A DNA stretch of 22,877 nucleotides from a bacterium (GTDB lineage Bacteria > Krumholzibacteriota > Krumholzibacteriia > LZORAL124-64-63): positions 1 to 22,877 of the forward strand of contig JAUVBS010000002.1 in assembly GCA_030591105.1 (NCBI GenBank). Direction: 5' to 3'. The notes below the pieces were generated by a model, which saw only the letters and a list, made by a program, of their open reading frames with translations, did no database searches and was not told the origin of the DNA. Below are positions 7,551-16,088 of the stretch, one piece after another (the first letter of the stretch is position 1; each line of letters begins with the position of its first letter). Both the position numbers and the translations under genes were made by a program.

Positions 7551-8800
7551 TCCCCGTTGCGAGCCTTGCGGCGCGTACGTACCGAGTGCACGAAACTCAG
7601 CAGAAGACTCGATCCGACCAGACCCGCCACGAAGATCACGAGGATACGTTTCTCGAGATCAATCTGGTAAACCAGATCATTGCGATGGATATAGAACGCC
7701 CAGTAACTTCCCGCCAGCGCGACATAGCCACGCAGACGTGGATCGGAAACACCGAGCAACCAGGATCCGAGCCCGAGTATCAGGACAAACAGGAGAAGGA
7801 ACCCGATCAACAACGGCCAACCGCCGCTACTAATCATCTCTGCCCAGATATTACTGGCCATGCCGAATTTGGACTGGGGAAACAGGCGCGTCTGGAACAG
7901 ATCGTTGAACGCCACCGACTCGGCACCGACCGCCGGTGCAAAGAATAGCAGGCGGTAGATCAAGCCGGAAAAATGCGACATGCCGACCTGCAGGTCGCTA
8001 CGGACGACCGCATCGAGGACTGCCTGGGTCGAGAACGGCTCCGAATAGGTGAGCGCCGACAGGTAGAAATTGGAGTCGACGATTCGCCCGAGAACACCTT
8101 CGACATCGCCCATCTTCACGGCAACGTACAGGAACTTGTACACAAAAACGACCGCGCCCAGGCCCAAACAGAGCAGCAATTGCGGCCAGCTCTGTCGCAC
8201 CAACCGCTGCGGACCGATCGCCCCCAGCCAGAGAACCATCACACCCAACATGGCCATGGCGAAGTTGGACCGAAAACCGATGAACACATCGACTGCGACC
8301 AGCGCGACGCCAGCCGCGAAGAGCAGGCCGCGCCGCTCGGCGAAGCTGCAGACGATGGCCAACGACGCGCCGACGACCCAGACCAGGTGCCAGCGGTTCA
8401 GCTCCGCCATCATCGTGGCCTTGTCAGGCGACAGCAAGGCCCGCCCCGTGGTCAATAGCGCCATAACGAAACCCAACGTCGCCAGCGAAACGATCACCCC
8501 CGTGGCCAGCTCGCTGTTGGTCAACGAAAACGGTGGCAATTCGGGGCGCGCCAACCGGTCGAACACGGCGGCTCCCAACCAGATCGACACCAAGACCGAA
8601 ATCATTATGCGGTAAGTGCCCGGTACCAGCAATACCGGTTCGCTCAGCAGGCCGCCGGGATAGAGAGCGTATCCGAAAAAACCGGGCAGGAAATAGACCA
8701 ACGCCGATACGTAAGCGAGGGAGAACAGATCGAAGGTCCGCTTGACCAGTGAGAAGTACGCCAGTCCGAACGCCGCGATTACCACGAACCAAAGCTGCAT
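7535..8800 (-). CDS. Wzy-like O-antigen/exopolysaccharide polymerase, putative
   Basis: A 421-residue integral membrane protein with about ten or more hydrophobic segments spread along its length (for example VVIAAFGLAYFSLV, YFLPGFFGYALYPGG, WLLIGF-type and LLIGFLLLFVLILGLGSWLLG near the C-terminus). Larger hydrophilic loops lie in the second half (about 220-310), the layout of Wzy-type polymerases. Wzy proteins share little sequence, so the call rests on topology and on its position between a Wzz-like and a Wzx-like gene. Start: a GTG at 8803 directly precedes ATG 8800. GGAGG lies 6 bp before the ATG but only 3 bp before the GTG, so the ATG is preferred. The C-terminal tail is basic (RTRRKARNGEWRHP). 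It would join repeat units in the periplasm. An O-antigen ligase-like role is a weaker alternative. Confidence 0.72.
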   Translation of the reverse strand: MQLWFVVIAAFGLAYFSLVKRTFDLFSLAYVSALVYFLPGFFGYALYPGGLLSEPVLLVPGTYRIMISVLVSIWLGAAVFDRLARPELPPFSLTNSELATGVIVSLATLGFVMALLTTGRALLSPDKATMMAELNRWHLVWVVGASLAIVCSFAERRGLLFAAGVALVAVDVFIGFRSNFAMAMLGVMVLWLGAIGPQRLVRQSWPQLLLCLGLGAVVFVYKFLYVAVKMGDVEGVLGRIVDSNFYLSALTYSEPFSTQAVLDAVVRSDLQVGMSHFSGLIYRLLFFAPAVGAESVAFNDLFQTRLFPQSKFGMASNIWAEMISSGGWPLLIGFLLLFVLILGLGSWLLGVSDPRLRGYVALAGSYWAFYIHRNDLVYQIDLEKRILVIFVAGLVGSSLLLSFVHSVRTRRKARNGEWRHP

Positions 8801-8831
8801 CACAGGCCTCCGCCGGTATCAGCCACCGGGC

Positions 8832-9830
8832 TCAGACGTCGCCCGCGCGAAATGCTCCGATCTGAGCGCGCACGAGAACGGTCAATAAGGCCAAGATGCC
8901 TCCGATGACACCGCCGAGCAGTCCGTTCAACTTCCGCTTGGGACTCGACCTGACGACCGGCACGTTCGCCCGGTCGAGAATTTCCAGCGACACCGACTGT
9001 TTGTGTTCGTCGAACTTGGCTAGCTCCAGTTGGCGTCGTAGATCGACCCAGATCGAGGTCTGGGCCTGGACCTCCCGTTCGAGTTCACCATGATCCTTGA
9101 GGCGCCGCGGCGAGTTTCGATAGGCACGATTGCGCAGCAGGAACGCTGTGAGGCTGTCCTCGGCCGCCCGCAGATCGGCATGGACACTCGCCATTCGTTC
9201 CGCAAGAAACAAGCGATGGCTGGCCGCCTTGGTGTGGTAAAACACCCGGTTGAACCGATCGAGCTCCGCGATGAGGAAGTTCGCCAGATCCGCCGCAAAT
9301 TCCGGGTCGCGAGGAACGGTCACCAACAGATCCATGAAGCCGCTCATGCGGTTACGGCGAAATTTGATCACTTGGCCACGCAGGACACTCTTGATCCGGT
9401 AGTCCCGACGGCGTACGTCCCGCGGTTCGGTACCGGTTTGCTTGATACCGAAGATCTCGTATACCGTCAGCGTATCGCCAGCGGTTGCAAACCACCAGCG
9501 ACGATCCACTACCCGGTCGAGTACACGGTCCGAGGCGATGATCTCTCCGTACAATTCTTCGTTGTTCGTCGCCTGGCCGATATTGCCGCCGGTGAGCGAA
9601 GCGAGTTGGCCGAGTACCGAAGCCCCCCTGCCCTCGGCGTACGGTAGTAGCGTCACCTTCGCTGTGTACTTGTCCGTCATCAGATACGTCGCACCGACGC
9701 CGATGATTCCACCGCAAAGGACTGCCAGCCCTAACACGAGCCGCTGTTGCCAGAGTCCCCAAAGGAACTCAGCGACGCTCCATCTGATCTCGCTTTTGTT
9801 CAATTCGTCCCGCGATCGATTGCCAGCCAT
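8832..9830 (-). CDS. Wzz-like chain-length determinant (polysaccharide co-polymerase), no kinase domain
   Basis: A 332-residue inner-membrane protein with the Wzz architecture. A short cytoplasmic N-terminus precedes a membrane segment at about 31-51 (LVLGLAVLCGGIIGVGATYLM). A long periplasmic part has the opening YTAKVTLLPYAEGRG and a helical region around 190-290 rich in charged residues. A second membrane segment lies near the end (LLGGVIGGILALLTVLVRAQI, about 305-325). Just before it, the sequence DRANVPVVRSSPKRKLNGLLGG matches the Wzz P-x-x-P-x-x-P-K-R/K signature. The protein stops after this segment, so it carries no BY-kinase domain (Wzc type). ATG 9830 has no strong Shine-Dalgarno; the 31-bp overlap with the export gene suggests coupled translation. 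It probably sets polymer length together with the polymerase and SLBB exporter on either side. Confidence 0.88.
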   Translation of the reverse strand: MAGNRSRDELNKSEIRWSVAEFLWGLWQQRLVLGLAVLCGGIIGVGATYLMTDKYTAKVTLLPYAEGRGASVLGQLASLTGGNIGQATNNEELYGEIIASDRVLDRVVDRRWWFATAGDTLTVYEIFGIKQTGTEPRDVRRRDYRIKSVLRGQVIKFRRNRMSGFMDLLVTVPRDPEFAADLANFLIAELDRFNRVFYHTKAASHRLFLAERMASVHADLRAAEDSLTAFLLRNRAYRNSPRRLKDHGELEREVQAQTSIWVDLRRQLELAKFDEHKQSVSLEILDRANVPVVRSSPKRKLNGLLGGVIGGILALLTVLVRAQIGAFRAGDV

Positions 9831-12265
9831 ACGGTGGCCAAACTGCCCAGGATTAACACGATATCCTTGAGAACCTCGAGGGAGTTGGCCCCCTCCGGCG
9901 GCGGCTTGACCGGTACGATGATGGTCGAGCCAGCCACCACTTTCGACCCGCCCTTGTTGGGCAGCGACAATCCGTTGGGATGGACGACACGGGTCTTGTT
10001 TTTATCCGCGTTCTCGAGATAGCCGCCGGCGCGATCGACGTAATAGTCGATCTTGCGTCCTTTCTCCCAAATCAGGCTGGTGGGGAAACCGATCTCGCCG
10101 GCCACCTTCACCGTGTACTGCCGGTCGGGAATGATGACCTCGTCCCCTTCCTGCAGGACGATGTCGTACTGAGAACCCGGATCGGCGAGCGCCCGTTCCA
10201 AATCGATAGCGATGTTACCCACACCGTCCTGCTGGCGGACGACGCGTGCGCCGCCGGGGTAGGCGTTCGGCTTCAGCCCGCCGGCCCGCGCAATCACCGA
10301 TGAAAGTTTTTCATCGGACCTCTCGAGGCTGTAGGTGCCCGAGAAATAGACCTCACCGTAAAGCTCGACGGTACGTTGTAGCTCCCACCACGGTAGCCGG
10401 CGTACCACGACTCGGTCGTGGGGCTGTAGCACGACACTCTGCGTCTGGACCAAATAATCGTAGCCCATATCGATCATGATGATTTCTACGGTCTGTGTGG
10501 GCACCGTGTTCACGTCGAGACTCTCGACTGCCTCGCGCTTGACCCGACTGATCTCCGCGCGTAGCGGGTCGGCTGACTGCTTCAAGCCGCCGGCTTTGAG
10601 GACCAGGTCCCGTAGCGTCATGCCTGCGCGATAATCGACACTCAGGGGCGCACGCACTTCACCGGCGATATGCACTTCGTAGCGGTCCTGAACGTCCCAG
10701 CGCGAAAACACCTGCACCACATCGCGTGGTTGCAGTAGCACCGGTTGAGCACGTCCGGCGAGCACGTCGCCGAGATGGAAGCTGAACGCGCTGTAACGCA
10801 GTTGGGCGTCGGTACGGTCGATCAGCGCGCGCTCTTCGAGGGTGTCGGGCCACAGACCGCCAGCGCGATCGATCAGGGCGCCGACGTCTAGCTCGGATTC
10901 GTACTCGTAAAGACCGGGATGCTTGACGTTGCCCTGGATCTCGACCCAGTTATCGAGACGGTCCTCTACGGCATCGACGATCACTACGTCGCCGTCATAG
11001 AGTACACCTTCCTCCAGGTCGCGCGCCTTACCGGTGACCGGATCGAGCTGGATGTCCACGATCACGCGGTCGGATGACTCCGGCAGCCGGAGGTGCCGCG
11101 GTATGATCCGTTCGACGCGGACCACGTCGGAGACCGCCTGCGCCGTGAAACCGCCCGCGAAACGCAGTAGGTCGTCGATGCCCTCGCCCGGTTTCAGTTC
11201 GAACAGCATTGAGCGGCGGATTTCGCCGCGCAGCTCGATGGTCGGCCCACGTTCACGGACGTAGACCGTGTCTCCCTCACGGAGCAATTTGTCACCGGTG
11301 CGCCGCCCGCCGAGCAGGTAATCGTAGACGTCCAAGTGTGCGATCACCTCGTCGGCCCGCACCAACCGGATGTCGCGCATACTGCCCGTAGCGGCGGGCC
11401 CGCCGGCCGCATAGAGCGCACCGAACACCGTGGCCACCGAACTGACCTCGAAGGAGCCGGGCTGAACCGCTTCGCCCACGACGAAGATGCGGATCGACCG
11501 CAGCGAACCGAGCGAGACTTCGAGATGGAGGTCGCCGGAATCGGTAGCCAGCCCGGCGTGCGAACGGGCCAAACGATCGAGGATCGACTGGCGGACCTGC
11601 GCCAGGGTGCGATCCTGGCAGACGATCTTGCCCGCTTCAGGCAGGATTACCGTACCGTCGCGATCCACAATGCGGGCGATGCGGAACTCGGCCTCGCCCC
11701 ACACGTCGATGACGAGTTGATCGCCGACGCCGAGCCGGTAATCATCCGGCACCGGTCCAAACGACGGTGGTGCAAAGACACCGCGATCGAGCCGGAAGAA
11801 ATCCGAACCGAAGAACAGCAACGTATCGACTTCAACCGCTACACTTTGTAGCACCGAGTCGATCTGCGCATCGGTCAACTCCGGCCGGAGTTGCCGTTCG
11901 TATGGCAACAAGACCTCCGGGGCATCGAGCCAGTATCTCGCTTCCTCACGGCCTACACCCAGCGCTTGGCCGGCGGCGGCCGGATCCGTTCCGGCGGGGT
12001 AGCGGTCGTCGATACCATCGAGGCTCGTACGACCCGGTTCGGTGACGTAGGTCGTATCGGCGGCCGCGCTCTCCGCCGAGCGATTGGCCTGGTACCGGCG
12101 CAGCAACTCTTCCTCGCTCATTCCGGTACGGCGCGAGGCTTCCTTCAGCATTTCGGGCGTAATGTCCTGAGCCACTGAGACAGCAACTGGCAAGAGGGCT
12201 ACGCCCACCAGCCCGAGCGCAACCAGAAGCCATATACGGCGCCATGGCCGTAGCGGTAATATCAC
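9800..12265 (-). CDS. Wza-like polysaccharide export protein with multiple SLBB repeats
   Basis: An exported protein of about 821 residues, more than twice the length of E. coli Wza. It has a signal peptide (basic MILPLRPWRRIW, then a hydrophobic run ending at SVA-QD), a Poly_export domain opened by YRLGVGDQLVIDVWGE, and then six SLBB-type units. These begin at RIFVVGEAVQPG, TIELRGEIRRS, WVEIQGNVKHPG, YEVHIAGEVRAP, TVELYGEVYFSG and YTVKVAGEIGFP, and each ends in (A/R)AGG or KAGG. The C-terminus has a hydrophobic helix (VLILGSLATVWLAID). Such proteins form the outer-membrane/periplasmic exit channel. The frame extends to ATG 12289, but GTG 12265 has GAGGAGA 7 bp upstream and gives a better signal peptide, so it is preferred. 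There is no obvious lipobox, unlike Wza. This is the first gene of the polysaccharide operon. Confidence 0.87.
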   Translation of the reverse strand: MILPLRPWRRIWLLVALGLVGVALLPVAVSVAQDITPEMLKEASRRTGMSEEELLRRYQANRSAESAAADTTYVTEPGRTSLDGIDDRYPAGTDPAAAGQALGVGREEARYWLDAPEVLLPYERQLRPELTDAQIDSVLQSVAVEVDTLLFFGSDFFRLDRGVFAPPSFGPVPDDYRLGVGDQLVIDVWGEAEFRIARIVDRDGTVILPEAGKIVCQDRTLAQVRQSILDRLARSHAGLATDSGDLHLEVSLGSLRSIRIFVVGEAVQPGSFEVSSVATVFGALYAAGGPAATGSMRDIRLVRADEVIAHLDVYDYLLGGRRTGDKLLREGDTVYVRERGPTIELRGEIRRSMLFELKPGEGIDDLLRFAGGFTAQAVSDVVRVERIIPRHLRLPESSDRVIVDIQLDPVTGKARDLEEGVLYDGDVVIVDAVEDRLDNWVEIQGNVKHPGLYEYESELDVGALIDRAGGLWPDTLEERALIDRTDAQLRYSAFSFHLGDVLAGRAQPVLLQPRDVVQVFSRWDVQDRYEVHIAGEVRAPLSVDYRAGMTLRDLVLKAGGLKQSADPLRAEISRVKREAVESLDVNTVPTQTVEIIMIDMGYDYLVQTQSVVLQPHDRVVVRRLPWWELQRTVELYGEVYFSGTYSLERSDEKLSSVIARAGGLKPNAYPGGARVVRQQDGVGNIAIDLERALADPGSQYDIVLQEGDEVIIPDRQYTVKVAGEIGFPTSLIWEKGRKIDYYVDRAGGYLENADKNKTRVVHPNGLSLPNKGGSKVVAGSTIIVPVKPPPEGANSLEVLKDIVLILGSLATVWLAIDRGTN

Positions 12266-12303
12266 CGTAATTCTCCTCAGCCGAGACATAGAACCGGTTT
12301 CAT

Positions 12304-12339
12304 CGCGCCGATCGCACCGATTGCGCGGATTGCGCGGAT
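12304..12339. repeat. Four tandem 9-bp units in the polysaccharide operon leader
   Basis: CGCGCCGAT, CGCACCGAT, TGCGCGGAT and TGCGCGGAT lie end to end; the last two are identical. They sit between the candidate promoter and the start of the export gene, so they would be in the 5' leader. They could be regulator contact sites or slippage-prone repeats; there is no coding frame here. Confidence 0.4.
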
Positions 12340-12362
12340 ACCTGCGCGACGATTGGGTTCAT

Positions 12363-12391
12363 ATTTTCCGTTAATGGCGATACTCAGGCAA
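12363..12391 (-). promoter_or_regulatory. Candidate promoter for the polysaccharide operon
   Basis: TTGCCT and GAAAAT with a 17-bp spacer, about 100 bp upstream of the GTG start of the export gene, in the 147-171 bp gap after ribF. Each hexamer matches the sigma70 consensus at 4 of 6 positions, so the match is weak. The element lies in a locally A+T-richer stretch, and no obvious terminator separates ribF from the operon, so read-through from ribF is also possible. Confidence 0.28.
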
Positions 12392-12436
12392 GCGAATTCT
12401 GACTCGGTTCGAATCGCGACGGACTCGATCCGCCCG

Positions 12437-13549
12437 TCAGTCCGGATCATTCGTGGACGACCGGTTCAGACCGAGAAGAGTCCGCGCAGCGACCTCATCG
12501 ATGCGCAACTGCGCGACCAACTCCTCGACCCCGGCGAATTTGCGTTCCGCACGGAGTCGCCTGAGGAACTCGATCTTGATCGTGCGACCGCGCAGGTCGC
12601 CGTCGAACGAAAAGATGTGCGCTTCTACCCGCGGGACCGGCAGGCCTTCACCGTGGAAGGTCGGCACCTTGCCATAGTTCAGCATACCGCCGAAGACAAC
12701 CCATTCGCTCGGTGCCGTGCTCACCAGATCGCCCTGGCGGTCCACCTCCGGTAACGCCTCGGTGATGTGGCCGAGTACACCGTCCTGGCGACCTACACGC
12801 GCGATGTCGCCCGGCATCTGAACGCGAACGGCGTAGACCCCCGGCGCCGGCAGTAGCTTATAGGGATCCAGCGGTACGACGTTGGCAGTCGGATAGCCGA
12901 TGGTGCGGCCGCGACCGTCGCCGGGTGCAACTTCACCCCACAACGCGTACGGTCGCCCGAGCATCGCTTCAGCTTTTTGCGGGTCACCGGCACGCAGCGC
13001 ATCGCGGATGACTGAACTACTGATGGTATCGCCTCCCTCGCGCAGAGCGCTGCAAACCTCGAGGGTATAGCCCAACTCCTCTCCGAGCGCCTCGAGGGTC
13101 CGTGCATTCCCGCGACGATCCGCGCCCAGGTGTGCATCGTAGCCGGCCACAAAGTGCTTCATACCGAGATACTGAACCAGGAAAGTATCGACAAAAGAAC
13201 GGTAGTCGAGCCTGGCAAGCGCCGGGCAGAAATCGGCCGCAACCACCAAGTCGAGCTGTGCTTCGTGCAGCGCTGCCAGCTTTTCTCGCCAGGTCGTCAG
13301 CAGGAACGGCTCCGGGTCCGTAGTGAGGACCAGACGCGGGTGGTGCCGAAACGTGAACACGCAGCCGGTATCCAGCAACCGCCGGTTCTTCGCTTCCCCT
13401 ACACAGGAAAGGAGTTCCCGATGGCCGCGGTGCAACCCGTCAAACGAACCGACCGAGAGCGCCGTCGGCCCCAAATGTTCGCTCGGTAGATCGCATTCTC
13501 CCGCGACGATCCGGGTGATATACTCCTCCGTCAGTCGGATCATGCGCAT
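12437..13549 (-). CDS. ribF: Bifunctional riboflavin kinase / FAD synthetase
   Basis: A 370-residue RibF, which phosphorylates riboflavin to FMN and adenylates FMN to FAD in the cytoplasm. N-terminal FAD synthetase domain: SVGSFDGLHRGH (32-43, the nucleotidyltransferase G-x-F-D-G-x-H-x-G-H motif), FTFRHHPRLVL, AGYDAHLGADRRGN (135-148) and ISSSVIRDAL (176-185). C-terminal flavokinase domain: GRTIGYPTANV (214-223, with the P-T-A-N that binds ATP/Mg), NYGKVPTF (291-298) and VEAHIFSFDGDLRG (308-321, with the catalytic Glu). The kinase domain is unusual. About 35 extra residues (246-283) separate GVYAVRV from the next strand, and the usual N-I-G-x-R-P-T-F reads NYGKVPTF. The frame opens at TTG 13555, but ATG 13549 has GAGAGG 7 bp upstream and is preferred. 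It follows truB by 2 bp, as in many bacteria. Confidence 0.93.
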   Translation of the reverse strand: MRMIRLTEEYITRIVAGECDLPSEHLGPTALSVGSFDGLHRGHRELLSCVGEAKNRRLLDTGCVFTFRHHPRLVLTTDPEPFLLTTWREKLAALHEAQLDLVVAADFCPALARLDYRSFVDTFLVQYLGMKHFVAGYDAHLGADRRGNARTLEALGEELGYTLEVCSALREGGDTISSSVIRDALRAGDPQKAEAMLGRPYALWGEVAPGDGRGRTIGYPTANVVPLDPYKLLPAPGVYAVRVQMPGDIARVGRQDGVLGHITEALPEVDRQGDLVSTAPSEWVVFGGMLNYGKVPTFHGEGLPVPRVEAHIFSFDGDLRGRTIKIEFLRRLRAERKFAGVEELVAQLRIDEVAARTLLGLNRSSTNDPD

Positions 13550-13551
13550 GA

Positions 13552-14574
13552 TCAAGCCTCTCGGCTAGCCGGCTGCCGATCTCCGAACACCGCCAGCGTG
13601 CGTGGCGCGCCGGTATGCGGGTCGGTGGCAGCTACGGCGACGAGTTCACCCTCGGGATCGCAATACTTGAATCGAGGCGGTGCGTCCGAGCCGTCTAGCC
13701 AATCGACCGCCGGTTGCCCACCTTGGCGCAACCAGTTCGCCCGCCGGGTGCCGATGGTGTGCGTCGCCAGGTGCGGCAAGGCGGCCGCCAACGAGCGCAG
13801 GACCGTCAGCGTGGCCACTGGATCGGACAGCTCAACAGCCGGCCGTGCCGCCTCCACCACGAACGGTCCGACCCGTGTTCGCCGCAGGGCGTGAACGTGC
13901 CCGACGCTACCCAGCGCCGCCGCGATGTCGCGAGCGAGTGAGCGGACGTAGGTACCGCTCGAGCAGTCGATGGCCAGGGTCGCTTCGTACACGAGACCAT
14001 CTGCGGCCGTCTCCACCCCAGGGTCGGTAGCAATCTCTTCCGGCGCCAATCCCCAGCGGGTTGCCAACAGCTCCAGACGCGCGATCCGGACGCTTCGTGC
14101 GTCGGGCTCGGGGACGACCTCACCGCGTCGCACTCGTCGGTGGAGCGGCTGACCGCCTCGCTTGAGCGCCGAAATAACGGGTGGTATTTGGCGCACTTCG
14201 CCCCGCCAAAGATCGAGCGCGGCGGGGAGGTCTCGTGGATCGGCGGGGACCGGTCGCCGCGCCGTTACAGTGCCGTCGCGATCGTGCGAGTCCGTGCCCA
14301 CCCCGAAACGGACGACTGCCGTGTATGATTTATCCAGCCCCACCAGAAAACGGGACAGCCTTACACCACGGCCGACCAGGACGAGCAACAGACCCGTGGC
14401 CAGCGGATCGAGGGTTCCAGCGTGGCCACATTTCAGTCTGGCTCGACGCCGGCGCTCGGCCGGCGCAGCCTCCGACCGAAGGCCGACCAGGCCACGGCGG
14501 ATACCGTCCACCACCGCGAACGAGGTCGTTCCCGCGGGTTTGTCGACCAGCACGATACCATCGGTCGCGCTCAT
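13552..14574 (-). CDS. truB: tRNA pseudouridine-55 synthase
   Basis: A 340-residue TruB, which makes pseudouridine at position 55 in the T-loop of tRNAs. Seen: GIVLVDKPAGTTSFAVV at 6-22 (family start), CGHAGTLDPLATGLL at 49-63 with catalytic Asp56, YTAVVRFGVGTDSHDRDG, the IPPVISALKRGGQPLHRRVRRGE stretch and SSGTYVRSLARDI, a conserved active-site segment. About 12 Arg/Ala/Glu-rich residues (around 34-46) are inserted before the catalytic loop. The C-terminus is a divergent PUA-like region, about 60 residues longer than in the shortest TruB proteins. ATG 14574 has a strong GGGGAGGA just upstream. It lies 59 bp after rbfA/nrnA and directly before ribF, the conserved order. Confidence 0.95.
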   Translation of the reverse strand: MSATDGIVLVDKPAGTTSFAVVDGIRRGLVGLRSEAAPAERRRRARLKCGHAGTLDPLATGLLLVLVGRGVRLSRFLVGLDKSYTAVVRFGVGTDSHDRDGTVTARRPVPADPRDLPAALDLWRGEVRQIPPVISALKRGGQPLHRRVRRGEVVPEPDARSVRIARLELLATRWGLAPEEIATDPGVETAADGLVYEATLAIDCSSGTYVRSLARDIAAALGSVGHVHALRRTRVGPFVVEAARPAVELSDPVATLTVLRSLAAALPHLATHTIGTRRANWLRQGGQPAVDWLDGSDAPPRFKYCDPEGELVAVAATDPHTGAPRTLAVFGDRQPASREA

Positions 14575-14633
14575 CTATCCTCCCCAACCGACCGCTCAGC
14601 CTGAACTGCTCATGATCGGCTACAGCACGCAGC

Positions 14634-16040
14634 TCACGCGGCGGGCAACGCCGCCGTCAACTCCACCACCAAACGTTGCAGGACTGCTTCTCCGTCACCC
14701 TCGATGGTACAACCAGCGGCTTGGCGGTGGCCGCCACCACCGTAGTTAGCAGCCACGGACTGCACGTCGCCGTCGCCACGCACGCGCAAAGATACGCGCC
14801 AGACATCGGTCTCGAGCTCCTTCAGAAGCGCCACGTACTTGACCCCCTCCACCGCGGTGGCAAGGTTCACGAACCCCTCGGAGTCGGCCAGCTGAGCACC
14901 GGTTTTGGCGAGCATCTCCCGGGTGACGAGGGCCGTCACGATACGGCCGCCGGCATGGTAGACAAAACTGCCGAGTACCTGCTCCAGCAAGGCGATCCCG
15001 GCCGGGTGGTAGCGATGCAGGGTTTGCCTCGCAACCGCGGCCGTATCGACACCCTGCGCCGCCAGCTCTCCGGCGAGCTCGAACGTCAGTGGCATCGTGT
15101 TATCGAAGCGGAAGCCACCGGTGTCGTTGACCAGACCGGTGTAGATGTTCGTCGCCATCGCTACCGTAATTGCGAACGGTTCACACAGGCCGCCGGCTCC
15201 CCGCGCCAACTCGTCAATTACCCGATGCACAAGGGTACAGGCCGAACACGATCGTTCGTCGACCCAGCCCGGTAGCGGTGCCTTGCGCCCGCTGACCAGA
15301 TGGTGATCGATGCACCAGATTTCTGCGGTACGGTCGAGAGTCTCGGCGAGGTGACCACAACGGTCGGTGCGGTGGCAATCGACCAAGAGTACTAGATCGG
15401 GCGGCCGAGTCGTGTACACCTCGGGTGCATCGTCCGCCAGCGATACCGCCGCGAATCCAGGTAGGTCGGCGAGGCCTAACGGCGGATCGGCGTAGCACCA
15501 GACGGTCACCTCTTTATCGATGCCAGCGAGGGCCTCACCCATGGCCAACGCAGCACCCATGGCGTCCGGATCCGGATTCCAGTGAGGGACGACCCAGACC
15601 CGCCGAGCTGCACATAGCGCTCGCAGCAGTTCAGCCGGCGGTCGGAGGTCGGTCAGTTGCAATTTACCGCGCCGTTGTGCTTCCGTCTCGAACTCGCCCC
15701 GTTGTTCGAGATCATGCAGGACGCTTTCAACATCCTCGCTGCGCTGCAGCGAATCGTCATAAACGAAGCGTAACTCGGGTGTCTGCCGCAAACGCAGCGC
15801 ACCGGCCAGTCGCCCTTGCAGAAACCCGCGCGCCTTGCGAAGACCGGTCAGACTCTGTTCACGCTCCTGCTCATCCCCGAGCACCGAGACATATACCTTG
15901 GCCACCGAATGGTCCCGGTTCAGCTCGACGCTACCGACGGTAACGAAACCGACTCGCGGATCTTTGACCGCGGTTTCGAGTAGCAGGCTCAGAGTCTTGC
16001 GGACCGAGTGGTTGAGTTTGCGGGTCTTGTAGGGGTCCAT
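14634..16040 (-). CDS. rbfA-nrnA: Fusion of ribosome-binding factor A (RbfA) with a DHH/DHHA1 nanoRNase-type phosphoesterase (NrnA-like)
   Basis: A 468-residue protein with two complete domains. Residues 1-115 are RbfA, a 30S maturation factor: VKDPRVGFVTVGSVELNRD (25-43), AKVYVSVLG (47-55), RLRQTPELRFVYDDSLQRSEDVESVL (83-108). Residues about 138-468 are a DHH-DHHA1 phosphoesterase like NrnA, which degrades 2-5-nt RNAs and dephosphorylates pAp: HWNPDPDAMGAAL (153-165, metal ligands His153, Asp157, Asp159), VDCHRTDRCG (Asp221), CIDHHL (Asp245, His246, His247), NDTGGFRFDNT (Asp306) and GGGGHRQAAG (434-443, DHHA1 substrate loop). All expected catalytic residues are present. The linker (116-137) is charged and has no stop or frame break. 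ATG 16040 has GGAAGG 7 bp upstream. In many bacteria rbfA and nrnA are separate neighbours in this same position, so a fusion fits an ancestral gene pair. Confidence 0.93.
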   Translation of the reverse strand: MDPYKTRKLNHSVRKTLSLLLETAVKDPRVGFVTVGSVELNRDHSVAKVYVSVLGDEQEREQSLTGLRKARGFLQGRLAGALRLRQTPELRFVYDDSLQRSEDVESVLHDLEQRGEFETEAQRRGKLQLTDLRPPAELLRALCAARRVWVVPHWNPDPDAMGAALAMGEALAGIDKEVTVWCYADPPLGLADLPGFAAVSLADDAPEVYTTRPPDLVLLVDCHRTDRCGHLAETLDRTAEIWCIDHHLVSGRKAPLPGWVDERSCSACTLVHRVIDELARGAGGLCEPFAITVAMATNIYTGLVNDTGGFRFDNTMPLTFELAGELAAQGVDTAAVARQTLHRYHPAGIALLEQVLGSFVYHAGGRIVTALVTREMLAKTGAQLADSEGFVNLATAVEGVKYVALLKELETDVWRVSLRVRGDGDVQSVAANYGGGGHRQAAGCTIEGDGEAVLQRLVVELTAALPAA

Positions 16041-16088
16041 CGTGTCGCCTTCCCGGCCGCGGTCGGCTCTAACGGGGTTCGTTCACGA

